Positions 17,069 to 24,209 of a DNA stretch of 46,874 nt are shown here, one piece after another; position 1 is the stretch's first letter, and each line of letters opens with the position of its first letter. The stretch comes from an uncultured Lachnospiraceae bacterium (GTDB lineage: Bacteria > Bacillota > Clostridia > Lachnospirales > Anaerotignaceae): NCBI GenBank assembly GCA_944384295.1, contig CALWSU010000016.1, forward strand, positions 1 through 46,874. The letters are read 5' to 3'. The notes below the pieces were generated by a model, which saw only the letters and a list, made by a program, of their open reading frames with translations, ran no database searches and had not been told where the DNA came from. The position numbers and the translations under genes were made by a program.

Positions 17069-18081
17069 GGCGTTTCCTCCTCTGGCGCCATATCAGATGT
17101 CTGGTTTGTTGTCTGATTGGTGGTTGTATTGCTTGTTTGATTTATTGTCTGATTGTTTGTTTGATTGCTGGTATTGGTGGTATTTGTAGTGTCTGTGGTG
17201 TCTGTTGTATTTGTGGTTTGGTCTGTGGTTGCAGCCTCATTTTGTGCCTGTACATCGCTGTTGTCAATGACCAACAACGTATCCAGATGTTTCAAATCAA
17301 CGGCTGGTTCTATGATGGCATATTTTGTCAAACCATTGGTATCGTTTTTGATTTCTTTCACTTTGCCTATGGTCAAGCCCGGCGGGTAAATATCGCTCAA
17401 GTGTGAAGTGACGATTTCGTCCCCTACCGCGATTTCCGCTTCTGCATCAATATATTCCATTTTACATAAACCATCATTCATCAAGGTATAATCGCCTTTT
17501 ACCACGCCCAAATCCTCAGTACGCAAGCTCATTGCGGGTACAGAACTACGGCTATCCAAAATAGATTGTCCTTTGGCATAAGTTGCGCCGCTTTCCAAAA
17601 CTTTGCCCACCAAACCTTCCGCACTGCACAGCACCATATTTGATTTCACACCATCTGAGGTACCTTTGTCGATGGTGAATACATCATACCAACTGCCCGG
17701 ATTTTTTGCAATGATGGTGGTACCAAAAGAATCGTATTGCGGGTATTTTTGCGCAATACGCAGCAAAGACGAAAGGCGTGCGTTTTCGGTTTCATATTTT
17801 TGCAGACGATTGATATCTGACTGCAAAGAAGCCACCTGTTCGCGCAAGGCTTCGTTTTCCGCCACAATCTCGCTTTGTTCCCGGCGGTTGGTCAATGTAT
17901 TGTCCACCCAATTGCCCACACCTGTTGTCACATCTTGTATGGGAGTGATCACAAAGCCCAACGCACTCTCCAGCCATGTCGCATTTGCCTTTTTACCACT
18001 GGTAAACAGCGCCAAAGCTGCCAGAATGATAATGACGCTTGTCAATATGATTTTTTTGTGTCTTTCCAAAAACGCAAACAA
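17065..18081 (-). CDS. mreC: Rod shape-determining protein MreC
   Basis: 338 aa. Bitopic elongasome protein linking MreB to the periplasmic or wall side. It has an N-terminal membrane segment (about 10-28), a coiled coil (about 68-105, REQSEIVAENEALREQVASL) and the beta-rich MreC core to about residue 275. The last 60 residues are an unusual Thr/Asn/Gln tail (for example DTTDTTNTTNTSNQTNNQ) from near-repetitive DNA. The start codon is TTG (18081), 8 nt after AAGGAG, because no ATG fits the domain start. It overlaps mreD by 4 nt. Confidence 0.93.
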   Translation of the reverse strand: MFAFLERHKKIILTSVIIILAALALFTSGKKANATWLESALGFVITPIQDVTTGVGNWVDNTLTNRREQSEIVAENEALREQVASLQSDINRLQKYETENARLSSLLRIAQKYPQYDSFGTTIIAKNPGSWYDVFTIDKGTSDGVKSNMVLCSAEGLVGKVLESGATYAKGQSILDSRSSVPAMSLRTEDLGVVKGDYTLMNDGLCKMEYIDAEAEIAVGDEIVTSHLSDIYPPGLTIGKVKEIKNDTNGLTKYAIIEPAVDLKHLDTLLVIDNSDVQAQNEAATTDQTTNTTDTTDTTNTTNTSNQTNNQTINQTSNTTTNQTTNQTSDMAPEEETP

Positions 18082-18131
18082 TCCTAACGCTCCTTTACCA
18101 TTTCTCTTTTACGCTTTTCCTGTTTTCCCGA

Positions 18132-19160
18132 TTAAAATAATGCTTTTCTAGGGGAAATCAGCACATTTTTCAAAGTATCGATTCTTTCTAATACCAGACC
18201 AGTACCCATTGCCACACAATTGAGGGGTTCTTCCGCAATATGGACAGGCATGCCGGTTTCTGCGGTAATCAACTGATTCAGCCCACGCAGCAAAGCGCCG
18301 CCGCCGGTCAATGTAATACCAAATTCCATAACGTCTGCCGCCAATTCTGGTGGAGTTGCTTCCAAAGTCTGTTTGATGGTTTCAATAATCGATGTCACAG
18401 GTTCGCTGAGTGCTTCGCGCACATGTACAGAATCAATTTCTACTGTTTTGGGCAGACCAGAAATCAAATCTCTACCACGGATTTCCATTTTTTCTTCTTG
18501 TTCCAAAGGATATGCGGAACCGATTGTGATTTTGATTTCTTCCGCGGTACGGTCACCAATTGCCAGATTGAACTCACGTTTGATGTAGCCAACAATTGCG
18601 CTATCGAGTGCGTCACCTGCTACACGCAAAGAAGTACTGGTTACGATGCCGCCCAAAGAAATGACAGCCACTTCACTGGTACCACCGCCGATATCTACTA
18701 CCATGCTGCCGGTAGGTTCTGCCACAGGCAGACCTGCGCCAATCGATGCCGCCATAGGTTCTTCAATCAAGTAAGTATCTTTTTCTTTGGAACCTGCGGC
18801 AATGGCTGCTTCCAATACGGCTCTTTTTTCAACTTCTGTTACGCCGGAAGGTACACAAACCACAATACGTGGTTTTGGTCCAAACATAGAACGTACATAT
18901 GCTTTATTGATAAAATAGCGCAGCATAGCCTGTGTTACGTCAAAATCTGCAATGACACCATCACGCATGGGACGAATGGCAACGATATTGCCGGGGGTAC
19001 GTCCAATCATTTCTTTTGCTTCATTGCCCACTGCCAAAACTTCTTTGGTTTCTACATTGATTGCCACAACAGATGGTTCGTTGACAATGATACCTTTTTC
19101 ACGCATATACACCAATGTATTTGCTGTGCCTAAGTCGATCCCCATATCTTTGGTAAACAT
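18132..19160 (-). CDS. mreB: Actin-like rod shape protein MreB
   Basis: 342 aa. Bacterial actin that positions the elongasome along the side wall. Nucleotide-binding parts are DLGTANTLV (residues 6-14), [20 protein letters not shown] (phosphate 2) and [15 protein letters not shown] (adenosine). Length and colinearity are standard. Its ATG (19160) follows AAAGGAGC. It heads the mreBCD-mrdA-min-rodA block with a probable promoter at 19270-19298. Confidence 0.97.
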   Translation of the reverse strand: MFTKDMGIDLGTANTLVYMREKGIIVNEPSVVAINVETKEVLAVGNEAKEMIGRTPGNIVAIRPMRDGVIADFDVTQAMLRYFINKAYVRSMFGPKPRIVVCVPSGVTEVEKRAVLEAAIAAGSKEKDTYLIEEPMAASIGAGLPVAEPTGSMVVDIGGGTSEVAVISLGGIVTSTSLRVAGDALDSAIVGYIKREFNLAIGDRTAEEIKITIGSAYPLEQEEKMEIRGRDLISGLPKTVEIDSVHVREALSEPVTSIIETIKQTLEATPPELAADVMEFGITLTGGGALLRGLNQLITAETGMPVHIAEEPLNCVAMGTGLVLERIDTLKNVLISPRKALF

Positions 19161-19269
19161 AATTTGTGTAAGCTCCTTTCATACCTAAAAAAACAATTCC
19201 AAACGAAAAACGCTTTTGATGCAGCATTGTTTTGATAGGTTCTCTATCTCTGATTTTATACCACATTTT

Positions 19270-19298
19270 ATATTACCTTGTTTTGCTTGATATTTCAA
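19270..19298 (-). promoter_or_regulatory. Probable sigma-A promoter of mreB block
   Basis: On the minus strand TTGAAA (19293-19298) and TAATAT (19270-19275) are separated by exactly 17 nt, about 110 nt before mreB. A second TATAAA-like stretch lies slightly downstream. Confidence 0.5.
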
Positions 19299-19363
19299 TA
19301 AAAAAACCCTTACAAAATTTTGAATTCCAAAGCCAATCCTCATACAAAGAGCACAAAAAAGGC

Positions 19364-19621
19364 TTACATTTTTCGATAAATCCAAATTGCAACGGCAATT
19401 CCCAAAATCCCAGCGAGTGTAAAACGGATATTACACCCGAATTGCAAGGACAAAACATCGAAATCCAATACCAAAGGTGACGTCATACCAAAATCTCTGC
19501 CATAGGATAGTATACCCAATCCTGGCACATTTTTCAGCAAATCGGCAAGAAATCCACCCAATACCACCCCCGCCAACATCAAAAGCACCAGCACCCCTGT
19601 ATTTTTTGTTTGACCTTTCAT
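19364..19621 (-). CDS. DUF4321 small membrane protein
   Basis: 85 aa. Two hydrophobic segments (about 9-28 and 65-82) flank a loop. The pattern GGFLADLLKNVPGLGIL ... LVLDFDVLSLQFGCNIRFTL ... YRKM fits the DUF4321 family, which in Clostridia usually sits just upstream of mreB. Function unknown, perhaps linked to cell shape by location. ATG 19621 follows AAAAGGAGG at 7 nt; longer in-frame starts to 19786 have no such site. An extended -10 (TGCTATACT, 19655-19663) lies about 35 nt upstream. Confidence 0.85.
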   Translation of the reverse strand: MKGQTKNTGVLVLLMLAGVVLGGFLADLLKNVPGLGILSYGRDFGMTSPLVLDFDVLSLQFGCNIRFTLAGILGIAVAIWIYRKM

Positions 19622-19672
19622 AAAAAAACCTCCTTTTTTGCATGTTTTGCCAAAAGTATAGCATAGGTATAT

Positions 19673-19704
19673 CAAAAAAACAGGGGAAACACGTAGCCCC
19701 CTGT
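19673..19704 (-). terminator. Terminator upstream of the DUF4321 gene
   Basis: On the minus strand ACAGGGGG and CCCCTGT pair and are followed by seven T. It protects the DUF4321-mreB side from readthrough out of the toxin module at 19895-20033. Confidence 0.8.
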
Positions 19705-19780
19705 CGGCATATTCTGATAAAATTTGACAAAAAATCGAAACGCAGTAAAAATACTGATACTTGCTACTTTTAGAAATGTA

Positions 19781-19809
19781 TTGCAATATGATATAAAAAG
19801 ATGTAAAAT
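19781..19809 (+). promoter_or_regulatory. Sigma-A promoter of antisense RNA 1
   Basis: TTGCAA (19781-19786), 17 nt, TAAAAT (19804-19809). An upstream AGAAATGT element and most of the promoter are shared with the promoter of antisense RNA 3 (20122-20150). Confidence 0.75.
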
Positions 19810-19815
19810 AAGCAT

Positions 19816-19892
19816 AAGAAAGGATTGCCGCTCGTGGAAAGGCGGTCAGTCCAGATGTGATGTGACCGTCTAACTTTTGTTAGGCGGTTTTG
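19816..19892 (+). ncRNA. Antitoxin-type RNA 1, convergent to toxin 1
   Basis: About 77 nt. It begins 7 nt after a canonical promoter with GAAAGGATTGCCGCTC, folds into a 5' hairpin (GGATTG-CCGC with GCGG-CAGTCC) and ends in the terminator ACCGTCTAAC/GTTAGGCGGT plus T-rich tail. It runs against toxin gene 1 and shares the bidirectional terminator hairpin with it, so the two 3' ends are complementary. Its 5' part is not complementary to the toxin leader but similar to it. Probably the antitoxin of a type I module. Confidence 0.65.
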
Positions 19893-19894
19893 GT

Positions 19895-19978
19895 TTATTT
19901 ATCCTTGTGGATACACAAGGTGATGACTGCTATGAGAACCATGCAGAATTGAAATAATTCTGAATATGTAACATACAT
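19895..19978 (-). CDS. Putative holin-like toxin 1 (27 aa)
   Basis: 27 aa: one hydrophobic helix (FQFCMVLIAVITLCI) with a charged tail (HKDK). This is the pattern of the putative holin-like toxin family of small membrane peptides, start MYVTYSELF. The Shine-Dalgarno GGGGGTGATGCT before the ATG is nearly identical to that of toxin 2. Upstream CACTTCCTT can pair with AAAAGGGGGTG and hide the site. The mRNA would start near 20033 and end in the hairpin shared with antisense RNA 1. The frame is open to 20086, but that ATG lies upstream of the predicted transcript. Function is inferred from size and context. Confidence 0.65.
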   Translation of the reverse strand: MYVTYSELFQFCMVLIAVITLCIHKDK

Positions 19979-20039
19979 AGCATCACCCCCTTTTATATGA
20001 AGGAAGTGACCAACCGCCAGAGCAGCAATCCATACCCAT

Positions 20040-20068
20040 ATTTTATCAAATTTTGTATGATTCTGCAA
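20040..20068 (-). promoter_or_regulatory. Sigma-A promoter of toxin 1
   Basis: On the minus strand TTGCAG (20063-20068), 17 nt, TAAAAT (20040-20045). The leader then begins with GGATTGCTGCTCTGGCGGTT, the same opening as the antisense RNAs and toxin 2. Confidence 0.7.
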
Positions 20069-20121
20069 TCTTTGGAATTCTAGCAATCGGACTATATATG
20101 TTTGTACTTTTCAGAAATGTA

Positions 20122-20236
20122 TTGCAATAGGGCAGAAAAATATGTAAAATAACATTTAGAAAGGATTGTCGCTTGTGGGAAGGTGGTCAGTCCGGATAGG
20201 TAGACCGTCTAACTTTTGTTAGGCGGTATTTTTTAT
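20122..20236 (+). ncRNA. Orphan antitoxin-type RNA 3 with its promoter
   Basis: Promoter TTGCAA (20122) - 17 nt - TAAAAT (20145-20150). The RNA itself would run from about 20157 to 20236: GGATTGTCGCTTGTGGGAAG, GGTGGTCAGTCC, then terminator ACCGTCTAAC/GTTAGGCGGT with a T-run. It is a clear paralogue of antisense RNA 1, 341 nt away, but no toxin frame faces it. The place where one would lie is now the 3' end of the surface-protein gene. Confidence 0.65.
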
Positions 20237-20251
20237 ATTATGAATACACGC

Positions 20252-20280
20252 AAAAAAAGAACCCCTCTTGCGAGGGGCTC
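20252..20280 (-). terminator. Terminator of the surface protein gene
   Basis: On the minus strand GAGCCCCTC and GAGGGGTTC pair around a short loop and are followed by seven T, 43 nt past the stop codon at 20324. Confidence 0.92.
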
Positions 20281-20323
20281 TCGTTATTTTTTGTAGTGAC
20301 CTACCATGTAATGCCTGACAAAA

Positions 20324-22702
20324 TTATTTGTTAGCGTTTACATATACTGTAGATACTTTACCTGTTGCAGGGTCTGTATCCCATGTCAGATCGCTTACAC
20401 CCAGAGCTGTGCCCAAATCACGAACAGGCAAGAATGTTCTTTCGTTTGTGATTTCAGGAGCTGCGGATGCAGGAACTGGAGAACCGTTCAGGTACATTGT
20501 TTTCTGACCAACAGTCATAACGATAACTTTGCTACCGTACATGATTGTTACAGTTCTTGTAGCGCCGTCCCACAATACGCTTTCGTTAGGAACGCCCAGA
20601 GCTGTTGCTACTGCTCTCAGAGGCAGCATTGTGTAACCGTCAGCGCTGATGTATGCAGGAGCATCCAGAGTGATCTGTGTTTCACCTGCTGTCATTGTTG
20701 TAGAACCGATAGGGATTACCAGTTTTGTTGTGAAGGAATCAGCATCTTCACGACCAGCTGTTACGATGTTGATGAAACCTTCTTTTACAGTCAGATCATA
20801 GAATCTGTCTGTCATGTCATCGATAAGTTTACCTTTTGCACTTAACAAAACTTCACCCAAGTAACCGTCTGTATCTTTTGCACCCAACATTGTAGGAGAG
20901 TAAACTTCCAGATCATATTTACCTGCGGGCAGGCTTCTGTTCATGTACAGATCCAGATCAGAGATTGTGATTACTGCAGGTTCATCTGTACTTACTTTGT
21001 CAACTGTGAATGTGATTACACCGTTATTTGTTTTAACGTTTTTCACTTCCATACCGCTCTTTTCGTCAGCAGTTACTGTAGCGCCGCTGTCGAATTCGAT
21101 TTTATCCAGAGAGATTTCAAATTTTGTATCTTTTTTCCACAGACCAGCTTCGGGTTCTTTGATTACGATGTTAGAACCAACTTCTGTGTTTCTGTAGTCG
21201 ATCTGCAGGTCATTCTGCTGAGCTTCTACTGTGTAAGGTTTTACAAATTTAGCGATGGTTACTTTCTGAGTATCCATAGCTTCGCCTTCCATTGTCAGAG
21301 TTACATCGCCTTCGAAGTTAGGGTCAGCAACCAGATACAGTTTGAAGGAGATTTCTGTTTCATCATCGTTGTTTGTAGGATCTGTTACTTCCCATGTTCT
21401 CTTTTTGAATGTGAAGTTGTCATAATCTCCATTGTCATAAGATTCTTCAAACCATTCTTCAACATTTGCAAAACCATCTAAAGTAATTTCGTTAGTAGAA
21501 ACAACCATACCATCGCCATTCTGTTGTACTGCATATACGCCTTCAGGCAATGTCAGAGTCCAATCTTTTGCTACATTCCAAGCACCAGGGAATGTTTCTT
21601 TGATTGTTACTTCCAAAGATTTGTGTTCTTTGTAGTTTGTGATACCTGTGTTATCCAAGTCTGTACCGCTGTAGAATACAGGTACATCAGCATCTTCGTC
21701 AACGCTGATTGTTACAGCATTGCCGATTACTTTTGCAACTTCTACAGATTGAGAATCGTTACCAGGTACATAGATTTTCAGAGTAGCTACAGCGCCTTCT
21801 TTTGCGTCAGCTGCATCCAGTTCGATACCGCTCAGAACCAGTTTGGTAGCAGATGCAATTGCAGTTGCATCATTTACTGTGAATGTCAATTCATCAGATT
21901 CTCTGTCAGTAACTGCAACTTTAGTATTGCCAGCTTTCAGAGATGCGTCTGCAGATTTTTTTGTAAATTCAAAACCACCACTTACTCTTACAGTGATTTC
22001 GTCATTATTTTTTACAAAAGTAGTACCAAATGTATCACCAATTGCAGGTTTGATTGTGATGTCTTCAATTATTTGTACTTCTTCTACAGCAATGTCTACT
22101 GTTTTTCTAACAGAAGCTGTGAAACCTGTCTGACCTACTGTAGCATATGTCAGATCCAGACCGTTGGAAACTGTGATGTCATCAGATTCAACGGAAACTT
22201 TAGCAGATTTGCCATTGCCTCTTTTGTCCAATGTTGTATCCAACACAACTGCAATAATGTCATTCTTATCAACAGATTGACCAATAACTGTACCCTTCAA
22301 AGTGATATCTACTTCATCTTTATCAACTTTTGTAACGGTATATTCATCATTGATTGCAAAATCTGCTGCAGCACGCCAGTCTTGAATTTCTGCATCATAA
22401 TAACGCAAAGATAAGTTTGCTGCATTATTAAATTCTGCATTATCCAATACTAAAGTGAATTTCAAATCTGGCAGCTTTGTTAAAGCATCGCCAGTGTACT
22501 GAGAATCTGTGATTTTTAATTGTACTTCTGCTGTTGTCTTATCCATACCTGTATTATCGGATTCAACAAAGCTTTGTGCGCCTACGACGCTTGCTGTACC
22601 TTTCATGTCCACACCATCTGCTGCAAAAGCAGTAGCGGGAACCAGAGACACAACCATAGCCGCAGCCATTACCATGGAAAGAAATTTTTTCATGGGTCTC
22701 AT
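20324..22702 (-). CDS. Large secreted surface protein with copper-amine-oxidase-N-like tail
   Basis: 792 aa. A signal peptide (KKFLSMVMAAAMVVSLVPAT, AFA cleavage) precedes about 600 residues rich in beta-strand, Thr, Val, Asp and Lys. The C-terminal ~120 residues resemble the copper amine oxidase N-terminal-like (stalk) domain of clostridial surface proteins: ISADGYTMLPLRAVATALGV ... TVTIMYGSKVIVM ... MYLNGSPVPASAA ... ERTFLPVRDLGTALGV. That domain does not imply oxidase activity. Codon choice differs from neighbours (many CTG, GTT and ACT), as expected for a very highly expressed S-layer-like protein. AGGAGG lies 1 nt before ATG 22702 and 10 nt before ATG 22693 (MKKFLSM), which may be the real start. 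It is monocistronic. Confidence 0.8.
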   Translation of the reverse strand: MRPMKKFLSMVMAAAMVVSLVPATAFAADGVDMKGTASVVGAQSFVESDNTGMDKTTAEVQLKITDSQYTGDALTKLPDLKFTLVLDNAEFNNAANLSLRYYDAEIQDWRAAADFAINDEYTVTKVDKDEVDITLKGTVIGQSVDKNDIIAVVLDTTLDKRGNGKSAKVSVESDDITVSNGLDLTYATVGQTGFTASVRKTVDIAVEEVQIIEDITIKPAIGDTFGTTFVKNNDEITVRVSGGFEFTKKSADASLKAGNTKVAVTDRESDELTFTVNDATAIASATKLVLSGIELDAADAKEGAVATLKIYVPGNDSQSVEVAKVIGNAVTISVDEDADVPVFYSGTDLDNTGITNYKEHKSLEVTIKETFPGAWNVAKDWTLTLPEGVYAVQQNGDGMVVSTNEITLDGFANVEEWFEESYDNGDYDNFTFKKRTWEVTDPTNNDDETEISFKLYLVADPNFEGDVTLTMEGEAMDTQKVTIAKFVKPYTVEAQQNDLQIDYRNTEVGSNIVIKEPEAGLWKKDTKFEISLDKIEFDSGATVTADEKSGMEVKNVKTNNGVITFTVDKVSTDEPAVITISDLDLYMNRSLPAGKYDLEVYSPTMLGAKDTDGYLGEVLLSAKGKLIDDMTDRFYDLTVKEGFINIVTAGREDADSFTTKLVIPIGSTTMTAGETQITLDAPAYISADGYTMLPLRAVATALGVPNESVLWDGATRTVTIMYGSKVIVMTVGQKTMYLNGSPVPASAAPEITNERTFLPVRDLGTALGVSDLTWDTDPATGKVSTVYVNANK

Positions 22703-22744
22703 TCCTCCTCTTAATTTTTCGTTTTTTTAGAGTTTCGTTTCATA

Positions 22745-22775
22745 ATTATACAACGAAGTGCATTTGGCTCTGCAA
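22745..22775 (-). promoter_or_regulatory. Probable promoter of the surface protein gene
   Basis: On the minus strand TATAAT (22745-22750) lies about 43 nt before the ATG. The best -35, TTGCAG (22770-22775), is 19 nt away, longer than ideal, and falls in the edge of a GC-rich segment. Confidence 0.5.
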
Positions 22776-22912
22776 GCTTCGCCGTATCCCTCCGCGCGTT
22801 TGGATTGGCACCTTTGGCACCGTCGGCTTCCGGCTCCCCCATTCTGAACCTTCGGCTTTCGTTGCCGCCGCTGCCGCTCCGCCCGTTTGCAAGGAACGGA
22901 CAAAACGTACAG
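22770..22912. other. GC-rich non-coding segment upstream of the surface protein gene
   Basis: No gene seen. Strongly GC-rich compared with its surroundings, with short direct repeats (GGCACC twice, GCCGCCGCTGCCGC-like runs) and CTTCGGCTTT, a word also present in the hairpin array at 6909-7130. Could be an inserted repeat; it supplies the upstream part of the surface-protein promoter. Confidence 0.4.
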
Positions 22913-23047
22913 AATTACTTTGCATGACCTATATTAGCAGGGAACGTCAAAAAGCGCAAGTGTTTTTTTTCAAATGTAACATAACTGTAATACGTGCGAG
23001 ATAATTGTTGCAAAAAACGAAGTTTTCCACCAAAAACAGACAACTTG

Positions 23048-23087
23048 TCCACAGAGTTATCCACATATCTGTGGATAACTCTGTGGA
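23048..23087. promoter_or_regulatory. Perfect palindrome built of DnaA boxes
   Basis: TCCACAGAGTTATCCACA (23048-23065), 4-nt centre TATC, then its exact reverse complement (23070-23087). It contains one perfect DnaA box per arm (TTATCCACA 23057-23065; TGTGGATAA 23070-23078) plus half-site-like TCCACA/TGTGGA ends. It begins 12 nt after the rsmG stop codon, about 10 kb from dnaA. It could titrate DnaA, form part of the origin, or fold as the rsmG 3' end. Confidence 0.7.
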
Positions 23088-23098
23088 TTTCTAGTTTT

Positions 23099-23815
23099 TT
23101 ACAATGGCTTTTTACTGATTTTGCCTGCTTTTCGTGGATAACGTTGTGGTGTGGGTGCAATTTTTTCCACAAGCACCAACTGGTGCTGCAAGTCGGTATG
23201 TGGGATTGTAATTGGAATCACTGCCGTCACTTTGCCGCCTACTATTTGCAGTGCGTTTTGTGCCTGTTCGATTTCCTGTGTCGCGTCAGGACCTTTGAGC
23301 GCGGCAAGTTTTCCGCCTACTTTGACAAATGGCAGGCAGTATTCGAGCAACACCGCGAGATTTGCCACCGCACGGGATACACACAAGTCAAATTGTTCGC
23401 GTAAATCTGGATTTTGTCCGCCGTCCTCCGCGCGGCTATGCACCAATGTCACATCATACAAATCTAAGGACTGTGTCAAAGTATCCAGAAATGTCAAGCG
23501 TTTTTGCAAGGCATCCAAAAGTGTGACCTGCAATGCAGGGTTTGCGATTTTGAGCGGCACGCCAGGGAAACCTGCGCCCGTACCTACGTCAATCATGGTT
23601 TCGCCGCCTTGCAAATCCAGATGCGGCAATACACTGATACAGTCTATAAAATGTTTTTGCACCACTTCCACAGGGTCCGTGATTGCGGTAAGGTTCATTT
23701 TTTCATTCCATTCCAATAATAAGGAAAGATATTGCATAAATTGGTCTGTTTGCGCTTCAGACAACGCAATGCCTAACGCCTGCGCGCTTTCCAAGAGTAG
23801 AGATTTCGGATTCAT
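23099..23815 (-). CDS. rsmG: 16S rRNA (guanine527-N7)-methyltransferase RsmG
   Basis: 238 aa. Methylates G527 of 16S rRNA with S-adenosylmethionine. The class I methyltransferase fold is shown by VVQKHFIDCISVLPHLDL, MIDVGTGAGFPGVPLKIANP (SAM-binding glycine motif) and CVSRAVANLAVLLEYCLPFV. The ATG follows AAAGGAATTTTATCTTT. It normally follows mnmG directly; here 730 bp with toxin/antisense modules separate them, so it probably has its own promoter within 23816-23960, which could not be fixed. Confidence 0.95.
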   Translation of the reverse strand: MNPKSLLLESAQALGIALSEAQTDQFMQYLSLLLEWNEKMNLTAITDPVEVVQKHFIDCISVLPHLDLQGGETMIDVGTGAGFPGVPLKIANPALQVTLLDALQKRLTFLDTLTQSLDLYDVTLVHSRAEDGGQNPDLREQFDLCVSRAVANLAVLLEYCLPFVKVGGKLAALKGPDATQEIEQAQNALQIVGGKVTAVIPITIPHTDLQHQLVLVEKIAPTPQRYPRKAGKISKKPL

Positions 23816-23901
23816 AAAGATAAAATTCCTTTCGTTTTTGTATTATGGTAGCATAGGAAGAAGGGGAAAGGCAAGGGGAAGGGAGGGAATGTATAAAACT
23901 A

Positions 23902-23930
23902 TTGCAAGACGAAAAATTATATGATATATT
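23902..23930 (+). promoter_or_regulatory. Sigma-A promoter of toxin 2
   Basis: TTGCAA (23902-23907), 17 nt, TATATT (23925-23930). The transcript would start near 23937, at GGATTGTTGCTTTGGCGGTT. Confidence 0.7.
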
Positions 23931-23995
23931 CGTTTTATAGGATTGTTGCTTTGGCGGTTCGTCCCTCTATTTTCATATATAGAGGGGGTGGTGCT

Positions 23996-24082
23996 ATGAA
24001 TTATATTACATACCAAGATGCAATACAAATTGGTATTCTCATCATAGCATTGATTTCCTTGTATCAAAACAAGAATCAATAA
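23996..24082 (+). CDS. Putative holin-like toxin 2 (28 aa)
   Basis: 28 aa: MNYITYQDA followed by a single hydrophobic helix (IQIGILIIALISLY) and a polar tail (QNKNQ). Same plan as toxin 1, and IGILIIALISL is typical of putative holin-like toxins. The Shine-Dalgarno GAGGGGGTGGTGCT is locked in a leader hairpin, CCCTCTAT with ATAGAGGG (23963-23985), a usual feature of type I toxin mRNAs. The mRNA would end in GACCGCCTAAC/GTTAGACGGTC, shared with antisense RNA 2. Membrane toxicity is inferred, not shown. Confidence 0.7.
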   Translation: MNYITYQDAIQIGILIIALISLYQNKNQ

Positions 24083-24161
24083 AACAAACGACCGCCTAAC
24101 ACACGTTAGACGGTCACAACCATTTTGGGACTGACCGCCTTCCCAGGGGCAGCAATCCTTT
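24082..24161 (-). ncRNA. Antitoxin-type RNA 2, convergent to toxin 2
   Basis: About 80 nt, starting about 7 nt after the promoter at 24168-24196. On the minus strand it opens AAAAAGGATTGCTGCCCCTG, continues GGAAGGCGGTCAGTCCC and ends in GACCGTCTAAC/GTTAGGCGGTC with the T-rich tail GTTTGTTTTATTG, which overlaps the toxin stop codon region. Complementarity to the toxin mRNA is confined to the shared terminator and the last codons. Confidence 0.68.
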
Positions 24162-24167
24162 TTCTTA

Positions 24168-24196
24168 ATTATAGTACATTTTATGAGAAGTCACAA
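24168..24196 (-). promoter_or_regulatory. Sigma-A promoter of antisense RNA 2
   Basis: On the minus strand TTGTGA (24191-24196), 17 nt, TATAAT (24168-24173). The -10 is a perfect consensus, stronger than that of toxin 2, as expected for an antitoxin RNA made in excess. Confidence 0.8.
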
Positions 24197-24209
24197 GTCT
24201 TTTTTTTAT

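Noticed and set aside
18240..19133. Long plus-strand frame opposite mreB
   Set aside because: It is the complement of a highly conserved gene, Cys/Phe-rich, without ribosome site. Similar shadows opposite mnmG, mrdA and gyrA were dropped for the same reason.
19979..20086. 36-residue upstream extension of toxin 1
   Set aside because: It would start upstream of the predicted promoter start point (about 20033) and has no ribosome site, whereas the short frame has the same leader as toxin 2.
22770..22912. Protein-coding piece in the GC-rich segment
   Set aside because: A minus-strand reading gives an open but unsupported stretch without start or ribosome site, and the promoter of the surface gene lies at its edge.
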